This document shows, piece after piece, positions 1-9,896 of a stretch of 23,460 nucleotides of DNA (position 1 is the first letter of the stretch; each line of letters opens with the position of its first letter). This DNA comes from JAEUIG01 sp046349775 (GTDB taxonomy: Bacteria > Planctomycetota > Planctomycetia > Planctomycetales > Planctomycetaceae), in assembly GCA_046349775.1 (NCBI GenBank), contig JAXMBS010000081.1:1-23460 (forward strand), read 5' to 3'. The position numbers were made by a program, and so were the translations under genes. The notes below the pieces were generated by a model. That model made no database searches, had not been told where the DNA came from, and saw only the letters and a list, made by a program, of their open reading frames with translations.

Positions 1-19
1 CACACATGGATACCGCTCC

Positions 20-25
20 TATAAT
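20..25 (+). promoter_or_regulatory. Possible -10 box upstream of the SWIM gene
   Basis: A perfect TATAAT hexamer lies about 120 bases before the start codon at 146. The matching -35 box would fall at or beyond the left edge of the window and cannot be checked. A perfect -10 in such GC-rich DNA is suggestive, but one hexamer alone is weak evidence. Confidence 0.3.
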
Positions 26-145
26 TCTGGCGGGTACTGAGAAAGGACACCGGTGCTGCGCGGAGCGTGATTCGTCGCCGTGAGCCGCAACCTTGGGTTG
101 CGCGCCGCACCGGGGTGGAATATGTGTGTGGGAAAGGAATCCCGC

Positions 146-1897
146 ATGGTGGCGTCAGGTTCTGCTCCGTCCGAAAAGTCGATTCGACAGCGAGTCGGCG
201 TGCGATCATTTGAGCGCGGCGCTCGATACTTCCGCAGCGGAAGGATTCACGAGGCCCGCCGCGCGGGCAACGTTCTCAAGGCCCGCTGCTTCGGCTCCGA
301 CGAACACGATTACCGGGTCGAAGTCCGCCTCAACGGTTCGAAGATCGTTTCCGGCCGTTGCTCCTGCCCGGTTGGTGCGACCGGAGTGTGTAAACACATC
401 GCGGCGCTGCTGCTCAACTGGCGCGAACAGCCGGCCGACTTTGAAGAAGCTCCGGCCATCGAGAGCGTGCTCGCCCAGCGCACGCCGGTCGAACTCGTTG
501 CACTGATTCACACGTTGCTCGAGGCCGAACCGGCGCTGGAGGACGTGCTGGAAGCGGCGCTGCCCATCGCTGCTCGAACTCCGGAGCAGACGTTTGAGTC
601 GGTCCACCGGACGATCGTACACGCGCTCGAACGCCTCGCGGAAGGGGGTGAACCGGGACCGGCTGCGGCCGCCATCACAGCGCAGTGTGGGCAGATCGAA
701 AGCCGCCGCGCCGTCGGCGACTTCGCGACCGCAGCGGCCATCGGACGCGGCGTCATTTCTGCGACGATCGAGAAGTACGAAGTCAACGCCGACATGACCG
801 GCAGTGTCGCCGAAGCTGTCAATCATGTGGCCGGCGCGCTCATCCGGTGTTTCGCCGGACTCACGGAGCATGATTCGCTGCGGCGGACAATCCTGCACGA
901 ACTGCTGACGCTGCTGCGGTTCGATGTCTGCAGCGCCGGCGCCGGACTGGCCGAATCGGTCTCTGATGCCATCGCCCGCCAGGTGACGCCGGACGAACGA
1001 CAGGAAGTCGTCGCCTGGGTGCGCGAAAATTCGCCACCGGCCCGCGCCGGCGACCCCGTCGACGCCTGGCAGCGCGAATGCTGGGGCGCGCTGATCGCCG
1101 ACCTGATCGGCGATGAACTGAGCAATGACGCCTACCTGGAACACTGCCGCGAGTTCGGCCTCGACGCGGCGCTGATTGCGAGGCTGCTCCAGCTCCAACG
1201 ATTCGACGAAGCCCTGGAGGCCGCGGCGTCTCTGGAAGAGCCGCAGTTGCCCGAAATCGCCGAGCTCTTCCTCAAACATGGCCGTGACGCGGATGCCGTC
1301 CGCCTGATGCAGTGCCGCGCGGCCGACAGCCCGGCCGCGGCGACCTGGCTCACCGACTACTACGAAGACCGTGGCGCCTGGGACGACGCTCTCGAATGGC
1401 GGCGGCACGAGTTTGAGCAGTCGCCCGACCTGGTGAACTATCGCGCGGTCCGCCGCGCGGCGCAGAAAGCCGACCGCTGGCCGGAACTGGCCGACGAACT
1501 CCTGGACGTCGCCGGCCGCGCCGCCAACCCGGAAGAGCGGCTGCGCATACTTATCGAAGAATGCCGCGAGGCTGAGCTGCTCCGCGAGGTCAAAGCGGCG
1601 CAAGCGTCCGGCCGCCGGTTCAGCGACCGGCTTCTGGAGGACGTTGCCGCCCGGCTGGAGAAGCGGCATCCGGAAGAAGCGATCGATCTGTATCTGCAGG
1701 TCTCCGAGCGGCTGATCGCGAGCCGTCGCGCGGGCAATTATGTCGCCGCTGCAGAGCTGCTGTGCCGCGCCCGCCGGCTGTACCAATCCACCGGTCGCGA
1801 ACAGGAATGGAACCAGCGGATTAAAGACATCGCCTCCCGCCACTCCCGCCGTCGCGCCTTCTGGCAGCAACTCCGCCGGGACCAACTGCTTCCCTGA
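146..1897 (+). CDS. SWIM zinc-finger domain protein
   Basis: A 583-residue protein with one recognisable domain near the N-terminus. Residues 72-84 form a SWIM zinc finger (C72-x-C74-x7-C82-x-H84, read as CSC...CKHIAALLL). SWIM domains bind zinc and are thought to contact DNA or protein partners; they occur beside SNF2-type helicases and in stand-alone bacterial proteins like this one. The remaining 480 residues are rich in Ala, Glu, Arg and Leu, look mainly helical, and resemble TPR-like helical repeats, for example around residues 355-470. No catalytic motif was seen. I chose the ATG at 146 because AAGGAA sits about 8 bases before it; the frame is open further left to 80, but that part has no ribosome binding site. 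The next gene on the same strand starts 167 bases downstream behind its own promoter-like site. Exact function unknown. Confidence 0.85.
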   Translation: MVASGSAPSEKSIRQRVGVRSFERGARYFRSGRIHEARRAGNVLKARCFGSDEHDYRVEVRLNGSKIVSGRCSCPVGATGVCKHIAALLLNWREQPADFEEAPAIESVLAQRTPVELVALIHTLLEAEPALEDVLEAALPIAARTPEQTFESVHRTIVHALERLAEGGEPGPAAAAITAQCGQIESRRAVGDFATAAAIGRGVISATIEKYEVNADMTGSVAEAVNHVAGALIRCFAGLTEHDSLRRTILHELLTLLRFDVCSAGAGLAESVSDAIARQVTPDERQEVVAWVRENSPPARAGDPVDAWQRECWGALIADLIGDELSNDAYLEHCREFGLDAALIARLLQLQRFDEALEAAASLEEPQLPEIAELFLKHGRDADAVRLMQCRAADSPAAATWLTDYYEDRGAWDDALEWRRHEFEQSPDLVNYRAVRRAAQKADRWPELADELLDVAGRAANPEERLRILIEECREAELLREVKAAQASGRRFSDRLLEDVAARLEKRHPEEAIDLYLQVSERLIASRRAGNYVAAAELLCRARRLYQSTGREQEWNQRIKDIASRHSRRRAFWQQLRRDQLLP

Positions 1898-1953
1898 CTT
1901 TTTCCGGTTCTCGCGGTTTGCGCCGGTCAAACTGGGCCACACCGCCGTAGACT

Positions 1954-1983
1954 TTGACCACGGCGGCCGGCAGAGCGTATATT
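1954..1983 (+). promoter_or_regulatory. Probable sigma70-type promoter of the kinase gene
   Basis: TTGACC at 1954-1959 and TATATT at 1978-1983 are separated by 18 bases. Transcription would begin near 1990, about 75 bases before the kinase start at 2065. This supports the start at 2065 over the longer open frame, which runs left across this promoter. Inferred from sequence only. Confidence 0.5.
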
Positions 1984-2064
1984 GGAGCAGACACATATTG
2001 TTGTCCGCGGCCGATCTGTGCCGGCGCCGGGTGGCCCACGTCCGGCGTCGTGCGCGAGGCGCTC

Positions 2065-3357
2065 ATGGCATCTTCGACAGACGCACGCTCGCCAGTATCC
2101 GGGTCGGCCCCGCCAATCCGGGCATTGGGCAAATACCAGATTGAGCGCGCCCTGGGCGCCGGCGGGATGGGGACCGTGTATCTGGCCGTTGACGCCGAAC
2201 TGCGGCGGACGGTTGCGCTGAAGGTCCTCTCGACTGACAAGGCCGCCAATCCGCAACTCGTGCGGCGCTTCAAGTCCGAAGGTCAGGCGGCAGCACGGCT
2301 CGAGCACGAAAACATCGTCAAAGTTTTCGAAGCCGGCGAGATCAACGGACAATTGTATATCGCCCTCGAGTACATCGACGGGATCGACGTCCAGGAGCTG
2401 GTTTCCAAGCGCGGGCGGTTACCGGTCCGCCGCTCGGTCGAGATCGTCACACAGGTCGCCGCGGCGCTGCAGCACGCGTACGAACGCGGCATCGTGCATC
2501 GTGATATCAAGCCGTCGAACCTCCTGATCCGCAAGGACGGCCGGGTCAAGCTGGCGGACATGGGTCTGGCCCGCGCGATCGACGAAACGGTGGAGGCCGG
2601 AATTACCCATGCCGGCATGACGGTCGGAACGGTCGATTACATCTCGCCCGAACAGGGGAGCGACAGCAAACGGGCCGACATCCGCAGCGACCTGTATTCG
2701 CTGGGGTGCAGCTGGTACCACATGCTGACCGGCGAAGTGCCGTACGCGGAGGGCACCGCGGTTGACCGCCTGCGCGCCCACGCCCTCGCCACCATTCCGG
2801 ACCCGAGGCGCATCAACGACCGCATCCCGGCCGCAGTCGTCGCGGTTCTGCAGCGGTTGATGGCCAAGCGTCCCGAGGCCCGCTATCAGACGCCCCAGGA
2901 GCTGCTGGATGATCTGCAGCAGCCGAGCCTGCTGCAGCACGAGACGGGTGCGGCGGACATCGCCGGGCTGGCGCTGGCGGACTCGGAATCGCCGCCGTCC
3001 AGTGAGGACGATTTCGACGATTCCGCGCCGGACGCCTCGCAGGTGGATCCGCGGTTGCGCGGGAAGTTGCGCGGCAAATCGCCGCGCCGATCCGCTGCGG
3101 GAGACGGGGAAGACTCCGATGATTCTCCCGCGGACGTTTCGCAGGTCGACGAGCGATTGCGCGGGAAAGCGCGAGGCAAGCCGGGTCGTCCCGCGCGCAG
3201 TCGACACGTCGTCGAAGCGACCTCCAAGACCGAGGGACGATCGAAGTCCCGGCCGGTCTCACGGCAGAAACCGATGCGAGCTTCCGCCACGCTCGGAGCG
3301 ACCGGAGCAATTCGCCGTCACCGTCGCGCAGGGGCGTCGACCCCGACGATCAGTTGA
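2065..3357 (+). CDS. Hanks-type serine/threonine protein kinase (N-terminal part of a broken longer gene)
   Basis: Residues 22-290 are a complete eukaryotic-like kinase domain: glycine loop GAGGMG (31-36), ATP-anchoring Lys53, catalytic loop HRDIKPSN (145-152), metal-binding DMG (165-167) where DFG is usual, and GTVDYISPEQ (188-197). It should phosphorylate Ser/Thr on partner proteins. A low-complexity acidic/basic linker follows, with a 16-residue unit D-x-SQVD-x-RLRGK-x-RGK present twice (323-338 and 357-372). ATG 2065 is preferred: GAGG lies six bases upstream and a promoter-like site precedes it. The frame ends at 3357, but another frame goes straight on into a transmembrane helix (WGGLLAMTVVSAIGWAVY) and then a beta-helix region, so this open frame is almost certainly only the first third of a membrane-anchored receptor-like kinase of about 1300 residues. 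If the break is real, a soluble kinase with a foreign tail remains. Confidence 0.9.
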   Translation: MASSTDARSPVSGSAPPIRALGKYQIERALGAGGMGTVYLAVDAELRRTVALKVLSTDKAANPQLVRRFKSEGQAAARLEHENIVKVFEAGEINGQLYIALEYIDGIDVQELVSKRGRLPVRRSVEIVTQVAAALQHAYERGIVHRDIKPSNLLIRKDGRVKLADMGLARAIDETVEAGITHAGMTVGTVDYISPEQGSDSKRADIRSDLYSLGCSWYHMLTGEVPYAEGTAVDRLRAHALATIPDPRRINDRIPAAVVAVLQRLMAKRPEARYQTPQELLDDLQQPSLLQHETGAADIAGLALADSESPPSSEDDFDDSAPDASQVDPRLRGKLRGKSPRRSAAGDGEDSDDSPADVSQVDERLRGKARGKPGRPARSRHVVEATSKTEGRSKSRPVSRQKPMRASATLGATGAIRRHRRAGASTPTIS

Positions 3358-5982
3358 TTGGGGCGGGCTGCTTGCGATGACCGTTGTGTCTGCCATTGGC
3401 TGGGCCGTGTATCGGGCGGCGCGCAGGACTCCGGGCCGCCACTGGCGCCCGGCCGAGTCAATCCGTTCGCGCGTGCGTGATGCGCGGCTGTGACGCCGCA
3501 GCCGCAGCCGATTTCAGCTCCACCGACGACGGTGGAAAGCGCCCGCGCCCCGGCAGACCCGACGGTAACGACGTTTTCATCGATCCCCTTTCCGGGAACC
3601 GGGAAGTCTGCCGGCGAGACCGAAGTCGCGGACGTTCCGAAGTGGGTTTATGACGCGCGGGCACAGCCTGCCGCAGGCGCGCGCAGTCACCGTGGATCCG
3701 GCGGCGGGGGGACCGGCGAAAGCATCGAAGACGCGGCGGCCAATTGCCGCCAACAGGCGGGATCATCGAACTTCGCGGACGCGGTCCGCACAGGATTACG
3801 GGAGCGGTTGTGACCGACGGTCGTGACGTCGTGATCCGCGCCCGTCGCAGGTGAAACCCCCGTCGTCCAATTGATTGACGGTCCGGTCACCAGTGGATTT
3901 TCAGCGCGGCGGCCGGCTGCTGAAACTGGACGGTCTGCATCTGGTCGCGTCGGGTCGCGGACGGGACGCAACTCAACCGTTGATTCGTATCGAATCGGCC
4001 ACCGTCGTGATCCGCAACGGCACGATCACGCTAGCCGATCCAGCGGACGCCAACGGTCGCAGCTGTGCAACTGGAGCGGGGTGTCGGCACACCGGCGCGT
4101 TGCGTGCTCGAAAATGTGATCGTCCGCGGCAACAACCTGACGGCGGTCGCGACACTCGGGGGGCAGACGAAGTCGTGGCGGGGAATTGCCTGCTGGCGGG
4201 GGGCAATGCTCCGGTGATTGTCATTCGAGATCCGCTGGCTATCGGCCAGGAGGCGTCGGCCGGGCAGGCGGGACTGCAGTTGTTGTCGTGTATCGTCCTA
4301 TCGCGCATGCCGCCGTCGCGTACGAACATCGGGATGCAACGGCGGTTCCGGCTCTGTATGTGCGCGTTCGCAATTCCCGCGTTGCTCAGCTTGCGGGTCC
4401 GGAAGCCGCGGCCTTGCGTTTTACCGCCTGGCCGGAATCCAGCCCCGGAACGAGCTCGGCCGTCCCCGTGCACTCGGCGTGAAGCTGGTCTCCGAGCGAA
4501 CGGTGTGGGCTGGCTGGCCGCATCTGACTGCGTTCAGCGGATCCTCCGGCGGCGCCAGGATACTCGCGGACTCCGACGCTCAGTGGCTGCAATTCTGGCG
4601 GACTCCCTTGGACGGGGGCAGCACCAGCAGCGCAGCCGGTCACAACAGAGCCGGATCATTCGCGTCTCGATCCGGCGGCTGTCGTCGCGGCCGTATCCGC
4701 CGTTGCGACGAGTTCGGGCGGCGGCAGCGCCGAGCCGCTGACGATTGATCTCAACCGCTGGCCGGAAGCGCCGCAAAGTCTGATTGCACGAATCGCGGCC
4801 GGCAGCGCGCGACCGCGAACGCCTGACGATCTCGACGCGGCGTTCTCCGGGCCGACTGTCACGATCGACCTGGCAAAATTCGGGATCAAGCTGAACCAGA
4901 AACTGAACGACGAGTGTCCCGACGGGCGGTCGTCTTGACCGGACGCAAGCGGGCGCTCATCGAGCCGGTGGTGCTGAAAGGGAAGTCGTTGCGGATCGAG
5001 TTCGACGGCGGCGGCGATTCGCTGCAGGTCGAACCGGCGACCCGCGCCGGGAATCGTCCGTCCGCACTGTTTCGCGTGGAAGGGGGGCGGCTGGACCTGG
5101 TTAACGCGCGACTTCGCATTCCAGGTTCAGAATCCGCGTCGCATCCGTTGCGGCTGTTGCAGGTGGTGGACGGCAGTTTTTGCGGTCAGGAACTGCATTC
5201 TGATCGGACAGTTCGGCGCCGGCTTCCAGGAACTCCCGGTGATCGAATGGTCGCCGGGGCGCGCCTCGACGTCGGGTTCAGCTCGTCGAGAATTCGCTCG
5301 TCGCCGGCAGCTCACAAGTGATTGGCGGCTCAACTGCAGGGGCAACTGCTGGAGGTGCGGAATTCGATCCTGGTCAGCGCCCGGAGAGGGTTTCAGGATT
5401 TCCAGCGCGACCCGCCGGTCGCGCGGCGTCGGTGCGTCGCGCGAGTACGGTTTCCGCGGCTGGGGAGCGTGCTTCCACCTGGAACCGCCGCCTGAGCCGG
5501 CGACTGTCGGACCGCTGCGGGTGTTTGTCGGAGAGTCCGTCTACTATCCGACGATGACGATTCCAGCGGAGTCGTGCTGCTGGTCGAGGACTCGCACGAG
5601 TCCGGCCGTTGCCGGTCGAATGGTGGGAAGGACGGACGGCGATATCGGACCGGATTATGCGGTTCGAGAGTGCCGGATGTAGCGCGCACAACGCCTACAG
5701 AACGAAGTTTGGCGGCGCGGCTGGGGACCGGACCACGTTGAAGATCTCGTCACCGGTCCATTGAGCGTGATTCCCTTTGCCCAGAAGGTCGATCTGCCCA
5801 AGGCCCAGCCGGGCGATTTCCGACTGGGAGACAAGTCGCTGGCTGCCACGGCCGGCGTGGATGGAGGGGCACTGGGAGCCGACGTCGACGCGATCGGTCC
5901 CCGGGAAGACAAAGCGGACGCGCCGAAGAAGTCGGCGACGCCTCCGCAGACTCCCAGACCCCGCGGCCAGCCCGATTTCTGA
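3303..5982 (+). pseudogene. Frame-disrupted C-terminal part of the kinase: transmembrane helix plus beta-helix-like region
   Basis: No single frame is open across this stretch, yet coherent protein can be read by hopping frames. In order: a transmembrane helix near 3355-3410; a Pro/Thr-rich linker (3490-3600); a DVPKWVYDARAQPA segment (3625-3670); GGIIELRGRGPHRITGAVV (about 3760-3810); LDGLHLVASGR and PLIRIESATVVIRNGTITL (3925-4030); VLENVIVRGNN (4100-4135); NCLLAGGNAPVIVI (4183-4230); a long segment to about 4910; LRIEFDGGGDSLQVEPATRAG (4990-5050); and LPKAQPGDFRL with AGVDGGALGADVD, ending at the stop at 5980-5982. The repeated short strand-turn pattern and the GDFRL...DGGALGAD ending are typical of beta-helix regions of planctomycete surface proteins and kinases. 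At least eight frame changes are needed. Substitutions look few, so I suspect sequence indels or recent decay. Gene extent would be 2065-5982. Confidence 0.75.
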
Positions 5983-6120
5983 TTCGGCAGCGCTGGCGTG
6001 CACTCACGGCAGGATTCGCCATACTAAACGCCGAGTGCTGCACCGGGTCCGCGGTGGCCGACCTGGCGTCGGAACGCCCCCGATTCTTCCTCGGTCTCTG
6101 TTTGCCGACTGCCTGCCGAT

Positions 6121-7605
6121 ATGCCGTTGCCCAGTCCGGAAATCGTCAACTTCGGCGGCAATCTGCGCTTTCGGCCGGAGCATTACTACGAGCCGCGTTC
6201 GGAAGAGGAGGTTCTCGACATTTTACGGAGGCACTCGCGCGGGCAGATTCGCGCTGCTGCCGCGCTCCACTCCTGGAGCGATCTGCTGATCGCCGCCGAC
6301 GCCGTCGTCTGCCTGAAGCATTTCAATGCCGTGACGACGCAACTTGACGCAGACGGCCGGACCCGCGTCACTGTCGGCGCCGGGTGCAGGATTAAACGCG
6401 CTCTCAAGGCCCTGCGGCCGCTGGGCGTCACGTTGCCGGCCATCGGTCTGATTACCGAACAATTCATTGCCGGGGCGATCGCGACCGGCACGCATGGCAG
6501 CGGCAACCACAGCCTGGGACATTACGTGGCGGAGGTCCGCCTGGCCGCGTACGATTCGCAGACCGGCGAGCCGCGCGTGTTCACAATCAACAATGGCGAC
6601 GAGTTGCGGGCGGCGCGTTGCCATCTGGGCTGCCTGGGTTTGATCCTGTCGGTGTCGTTCTGCGCCCGGCCGGAGTATCACGTCGGCGAAACGAACGTGC
6701 GCTGTGCGTCGCTGGCGGACGTGCTGGCGCGCGAAGCCGACCACCCGTTGCAGCATTTCTTCCTGGTCCCGCATCACTGGGGTTACGTGGTGCAACAACG
6801 CAGGGTCGTGCCTCCGGTCGAGCATCCGCTGTACCGGTTCGATATGTGGACGTACCTGGTCGGCTGGTTCATCACGATGGACGTCGGCCTGCACCTGGCG
6901 TTCAAGCTGCTGGTGAATGTGATCAAGAGCCGTGCGCTGACACGCGCGTTCTTTCGGGCGGCGATGCCCTACCTGCTGCTGGAGGACAAGATCTATATCG
7001 CCCGCAGCGATCGGATTCTCACGTGGGAACACGAACTGTTCCGGCACATGGAGATCGAGATGTTCGTCCCGCGCCGTCATCTCGCGGCGGCGATTGAACA
7101 TATCCGCGCCGTGGTCACTGTCTGTGACGGCTCGGCCGACCCCGATCCGCAAGTGGCCGCCCGACTGCAAGCCGCGGGATTGCTCGACGGACTGTTGGGG
7201 ATCCGCGGCGTGTTTACCCATCACTACCCGATCTGCACGCGCCGCGTGTTGTGCGATGATACGCTCATCTCAATGGCCAGCGGGGAGGGCGAAGACTGGT
7301 ACGCGTTCAGTTTCATAACGCTCGAGCAGCCGCGCGACGGATTCCGCAAGATGGCGGAGTACCTGGCGCATTCGATGCGGCAGTTGTTCGGCGCCCGTCC
7401 CCATTGGGGCAAGTATTTTCCGCTGGGGACGGAAGAAGTGTGCTCGGTCTATCCGCAACTGGCGGAGTTCGACGCGATCTGTCGCCGGTTCGATCCGCAC
7501 GGCGTGTTTCAGAACGATTTCACGCGCCAGGTGCTGGGCCGGACAGCAGTTGCTGCCGAGTTGCCGGACGCGGTGCGTGCGAAGGTCGCATTGGCGGGGA
7601 AATAG
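6121..7605 (+). CDS. FAD-binding oxidoreductase, sugar-1,4-lactone oxidase type
   Basis: A 494-residue protein of the FAD_binding_4 / D-arabinono-1,4-lactone oxidase family, which includes L-gulonolactone oxidase and alditol oxidase. These enzymes oxidise a sugar lactone or polyol and pass electrons to oxygen or another acceptor. The N-terminal half carries the FAD site: AALHSWSDLL with His50, at the position where some members bind FAD covalently, and IATGTHGSG (120-128). The C-terminus carries the family ending HWGKYF...YPQLAEFDAICRRFDPHGVFQNDF (about 430-470). No signal peptide is seen, so it is probably cytoplasmic. ATG 6121 is the first start after an in-frame stop at 6025; no clear ribosome binding site precedes it. 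It stands alone on its strand and ends one base before the end of the converging permease gene. The substrate cannot be told from sequence. Confidence 0.88.
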   Translation: MPLPSPEIVNFGGNLRFRPEHYYEPRSEEEVLDILRRHSRGQIRAAAALHSWSDLLIAADAVVCLKHFNAVTTQLDADGRTRVTVGAGCRIKRALKALRPLGVTLPAIGLITEQFIAGAIATGTHGSGNHSLGHYVAEVRLAAYDSQTGEPRVFTINNGDELRAARCHLGCLGLILSVSFCARPEYHVGETNVRCASLADVLAREADHPLQHFFLVPHHWGYVVQQRRVVPPVEHPLYRFDMWTYLVGWFITMDVGLHLAFKLLVNVIKSRALTRAFFRAAMPYLLLEDKIYIARSDRILTWEHELFRHMEIEMFVPRRHLAAAIEHIRAVVTVCDGSADPDPQVAARLQAAGLLDGLLGIRGVFTHHYPICTRRVLCDDTLISMASGEGEDWYAFSFITLEQPRDGFRKMAEYLAHSMRQLFGARPHWGKYFPLGTEEVCSVYPQLAEFDAICRRFDPHGVFQNDFTRQVLGRTAVAAELPDAVRAKVALAGK

Positions 7606-7606
7606 C

Positions 7607-9043
7607 TCACGGGTTCTGGCGAGGAGTCCGTCCGCCGACTGCATAGGCCATTGCTCCGACGATCAGGATGACGAGCCCGAGCAGCGACAGGCTGCGCGCG
7701 TACGTCAGGCTGCTCCAGAGCATGTAAATCGACGTTGCGCCGAAGATCACCGGTGTCACGGCGACGCCGCAGCGGAACGGGCGCTCCACCTGCGGTTCGC
7801 GCCAGCGTAAGACGGGCACGGCCGCGGCTGTCAGACAGAAGAACATCCAGAACGTCGGCGCCGTGCCGGTCACCAGCGTATCGAAGCCCGCCTCTCCCGG
7901 CGTCCATTTGAGCGAGCGGTCGCCGGTCCATCCGAGCGTGGCGTCCAGAACCGATTTACCGCTCCCGGTTCCTACCAGCCAGATGAGCAGCAGCGAGACA
8001 CCCGCGATTCCCAAGAGCGCGTGCACCGGCGTCGCATGTCGCTTGCCCCAGCCGCCGAGAAACCGGAATGCACGATGATCGTCTCCCAGACTGGCTGTGA
8101 GCCGCGAGCCGGAATACAGCAGGCCGTTGATGGCGCCCAGCGTGGAGATCATCACGATCAGGCTGATGGCGGCCTCTCCCGCCGGCCCCCAGGCGCGGGC
8201 GAGGAGTTCGGCGGCTGGAGTCGCGGACGACTTCACTCCATTCAGCCCTAACCCGGCGAGGTAGGCCACATTCACAATCACATACAGTGCGGTGATTGTT
8301 CCCAGACCGAGCAGCAGGGCGCGCGGCATGTTGCGGCGGACGTCGCGCACCTCCGCCGCCACAAACGCCGCATCACTCCACCCGCCATAGGCGTAAAGGA
8401 TGAACACCAGCGCGAGCCCGTAGGCCGGAGTTCCGGCGGGTGGCGGCGCGGCTTCGGCCGGCCCGGAGGACAAGTAAGACAACCAGAACCCGGCGACGAT
8501 GATCAACAGCAATCCGATGAGTTTCGAGGCTGTCAGCGCATTCTGCACTCGCTTGCCAAACAGGGCGCCGCGCAGATTGAGCGCCGTCAGCACGACGACC
8601 GCCATCGCCGCGACGGCCGCGGTCCATGTCGCTGCGAAACCCGGGGTTGTCGGCAAGGGACAGAGGCGTCGTGCGTGTTCCGCAAAGATAAACGCCATCG
8701 CGCCGACGTTCGCCGGCAGGATCACGGCGAATCGCATCCAGCCGAACAGGAAACCGACCGCGGGTCCATAGGCGCGCGTCAGGTACACGTAGTCGCCGCC
8801 CAGTCGCGGCCAGGCCGTCGCCAGTTCGCAGTAGCACAGCGCTCCTGCGAGCGACAGCAGTCCCCCGGCCAGCCACAGGAACAGACCGGTGCCGGCGTCC
8901 GGCACGTTTGAGAACACAAGACTCGGCACGCGGAACAGCGATGCGCCGATCACAATCCCGACGATCAGGCTGGCGGCATCCCACACGCCGAGCGGCTGCG
9001 AGTTGCTCTCCGAGTTCGTCGTCGCATCCGCCGCGGTGTTCAC
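7607..9043 (-). CDS. APC-superfamily amino acid permease
   Basis: A 478-residue integral membrane protein with about twelve hydrophobic segments. The first helix has GIVIGASLFRVPSLV, matching the glycine-rich unwound helix 1 (G-x-G-x-I/L-F) that binds substrate in the APC fold, and GGDYVYLTRAYGP lies where APC/LAT-type transporters have a similar conserved loop. It likely moves amino acids or related amines across the inner membrane by proton symport or exchange. The start is GTG at 9041-9043, and its last two bases are part of the TGA stop of the upstream dehydrogenase (GTGA overlap), so the two are probably translationally coupled. It is the last gene of a minus-strand run of MFS, SDR and APC. 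Its end meets the end of the oxidase gene with one base between, leaving no room for a separate terminator. Substrate unknown. Confidence 0.88.
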   Translation of the reverse strand: MNTAADATTNSESNSQPLGVWDAASLIVGIVIGASLFRVPSLVFSNVPDAGTGLFLWLAGGLLSLAGALCYCELATAWPRLGGDYVYLTRAYGPAVGFLFGWMRFAVILPANVGAMAFIFAEHARRLCPLPTTPGFAATWTAAVAAMAVVVLTALNLRGALFGKRVQNALTASKLIGLLLIIVAGFWLSYLSSGPAEAAPPPAGTPAYGLALVFILYAYGGWSDAAFVAAEVRDVRRNMPRALLLGLGTITALYVIVNVAYLAGLGLNGVKSSATPAAELLARAWGPAGEAAISLIVMISTLGAINGLLYSGSRLTASLGDDHRAFRFLGGWGKRHATPVHALLGIAGVSLLLIWLVGTGSGKSVLDATLGWTGDRSLKWTPGEAGFDTLVTGTAPTFWMFFCLTAAAVPVLRWREPQVERPFRCGVAVTPVIFGATSIYMLWSSLTYARSLSLLGLVILIVGAMAYAVGGRTPRQNP

Positions 9044-9891
9044 GTTCCGCTGTCCGCTTTCGACTGATCGCTTTCCGTCCGCTCGCGTTGACGCTCAGCC
9101 AGCCGCTGCATCCGGGTGTTAAGCTTCCCGAAATTCCCCAGCCACTGGTCGTAGTTCTGTGCCTTGAACGCCAGAAACTCGGCAACTTCCGGATGTGGCA
9201 GAATCAGGAACTTCTCCGTCTCGAGTCCGGCAACGACCGACTCCGCGACTGCTTCAGGAGTCACCGAACTGCGTTTCAGGAACTGATCGTAGACGTCATC
9301 CGGGTTGAGAAAACCGGTGTCAACGCCCGCCGGACACAGGCATGACACGCGAATCCCGTGCGGCCCATAGTGAATCGACAGCCATTCGGCAAAGGCCACC
9401 GCCGCATGCTTGGTGACGGAATAGACGGCGGAGCCCATCTCCGTGAGCAACCCGGCCGCGGACGCCACCTGCAAGAGATAGCCTTCGCCGCGTTCCAGCA
9501 TCGCCGGCAACACCGCCCGTGCCGCATAGACGTGTGACATGACGTTGACGTCCCAGCACCGCTGCCAGGCGTCATTCTCGACGGCGATGCCTCCTTTGGC
9601 CGTGATGCCGGCGTTGGACACGAACAGGTCGATCGTGCCGCACTCACGCTGTGATTGTTCGACCAGCGACACGACTTCCGACTCTGAGCTGACATCACAC
9701 GTGATCGCCAGGCCACCAAACTCGGCTGCAACCGTCTTCGCGCCGGCCGCGTCCCGATCGGAAACAATGACCCGCCGCGCGCCGGCCTGAGCGAACCGCC
9801 GGCACATGGCGCGACCAATTCCGTTCGCGCCACCGGTCACGACGATGTTCTTGTCGCGAAGATGCATTTCGTCAGTGCAATCAGCTGTCAT
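9040..9891 (-). CDS. Short-chain dehydrogenase/reductase (SDR)
   Basis: A 283-residue classical SDR. It carries the cofactor motif TGGANGIG (19-26), NAG (93-95), and the catalytic Ser144, Tyr157 and Lys161 (YSVTK). Asp at the end of strand 2 (VIVSDRD, about 45) suggests NAD(H) rather than NADP(H). It would oxidise or reduce a hydroxyl/keto group on a small substrate in the cytoplasm. A C-terminal extension of roughly 45 charged residues (NYDQWLGNFGKLNTRMQRL...) follows the core fold. Two starts are possible: ATG 9891, used here, and ATG 9867, eight residues later and closer to where the domain begins (MHLRDKNIVVTG); neither has a strong ribosome binding site. The stop overlaps the start of the APC permease gene. 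A palindromic repeat separates it from the upstream MFS gene. Substrate unknown. Confidence 0.9.
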   Translation of the reverse strand: MTADCTDEMHLRDKNIVVTGGANGIGRAMCRRFAQAGARRVIVSDRDAAGAKTVAAEFGGLAITCDVSSESEVVSLVEQSQRECGTIDLFVSNAGITAKGGIAVENDAWQRCWDVNVMSHVYAARAVLPAMLERGEGYLLQVASAAGLLTEMGSAVYSVTKHAAVAFAEWLSIHYGPHGIRVSCLCPAGVDTGFLNPDDVYDQFLKRSSVTPEAVAESVVAGLETEKFLILPHPEVAEFLAFKAQNYDQWLGNFGKLNTRMQRLAERQRERTESDQSKADSGT

Positions 9892-9896
9892 CTTCT

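Noticed and set aside
206..1996. A 596-codon minus-strand open frame opposite the SWIM gene
   Set aside because: No family features; the plus strand has a supported start, ribosome binding site and a SWIM motif.
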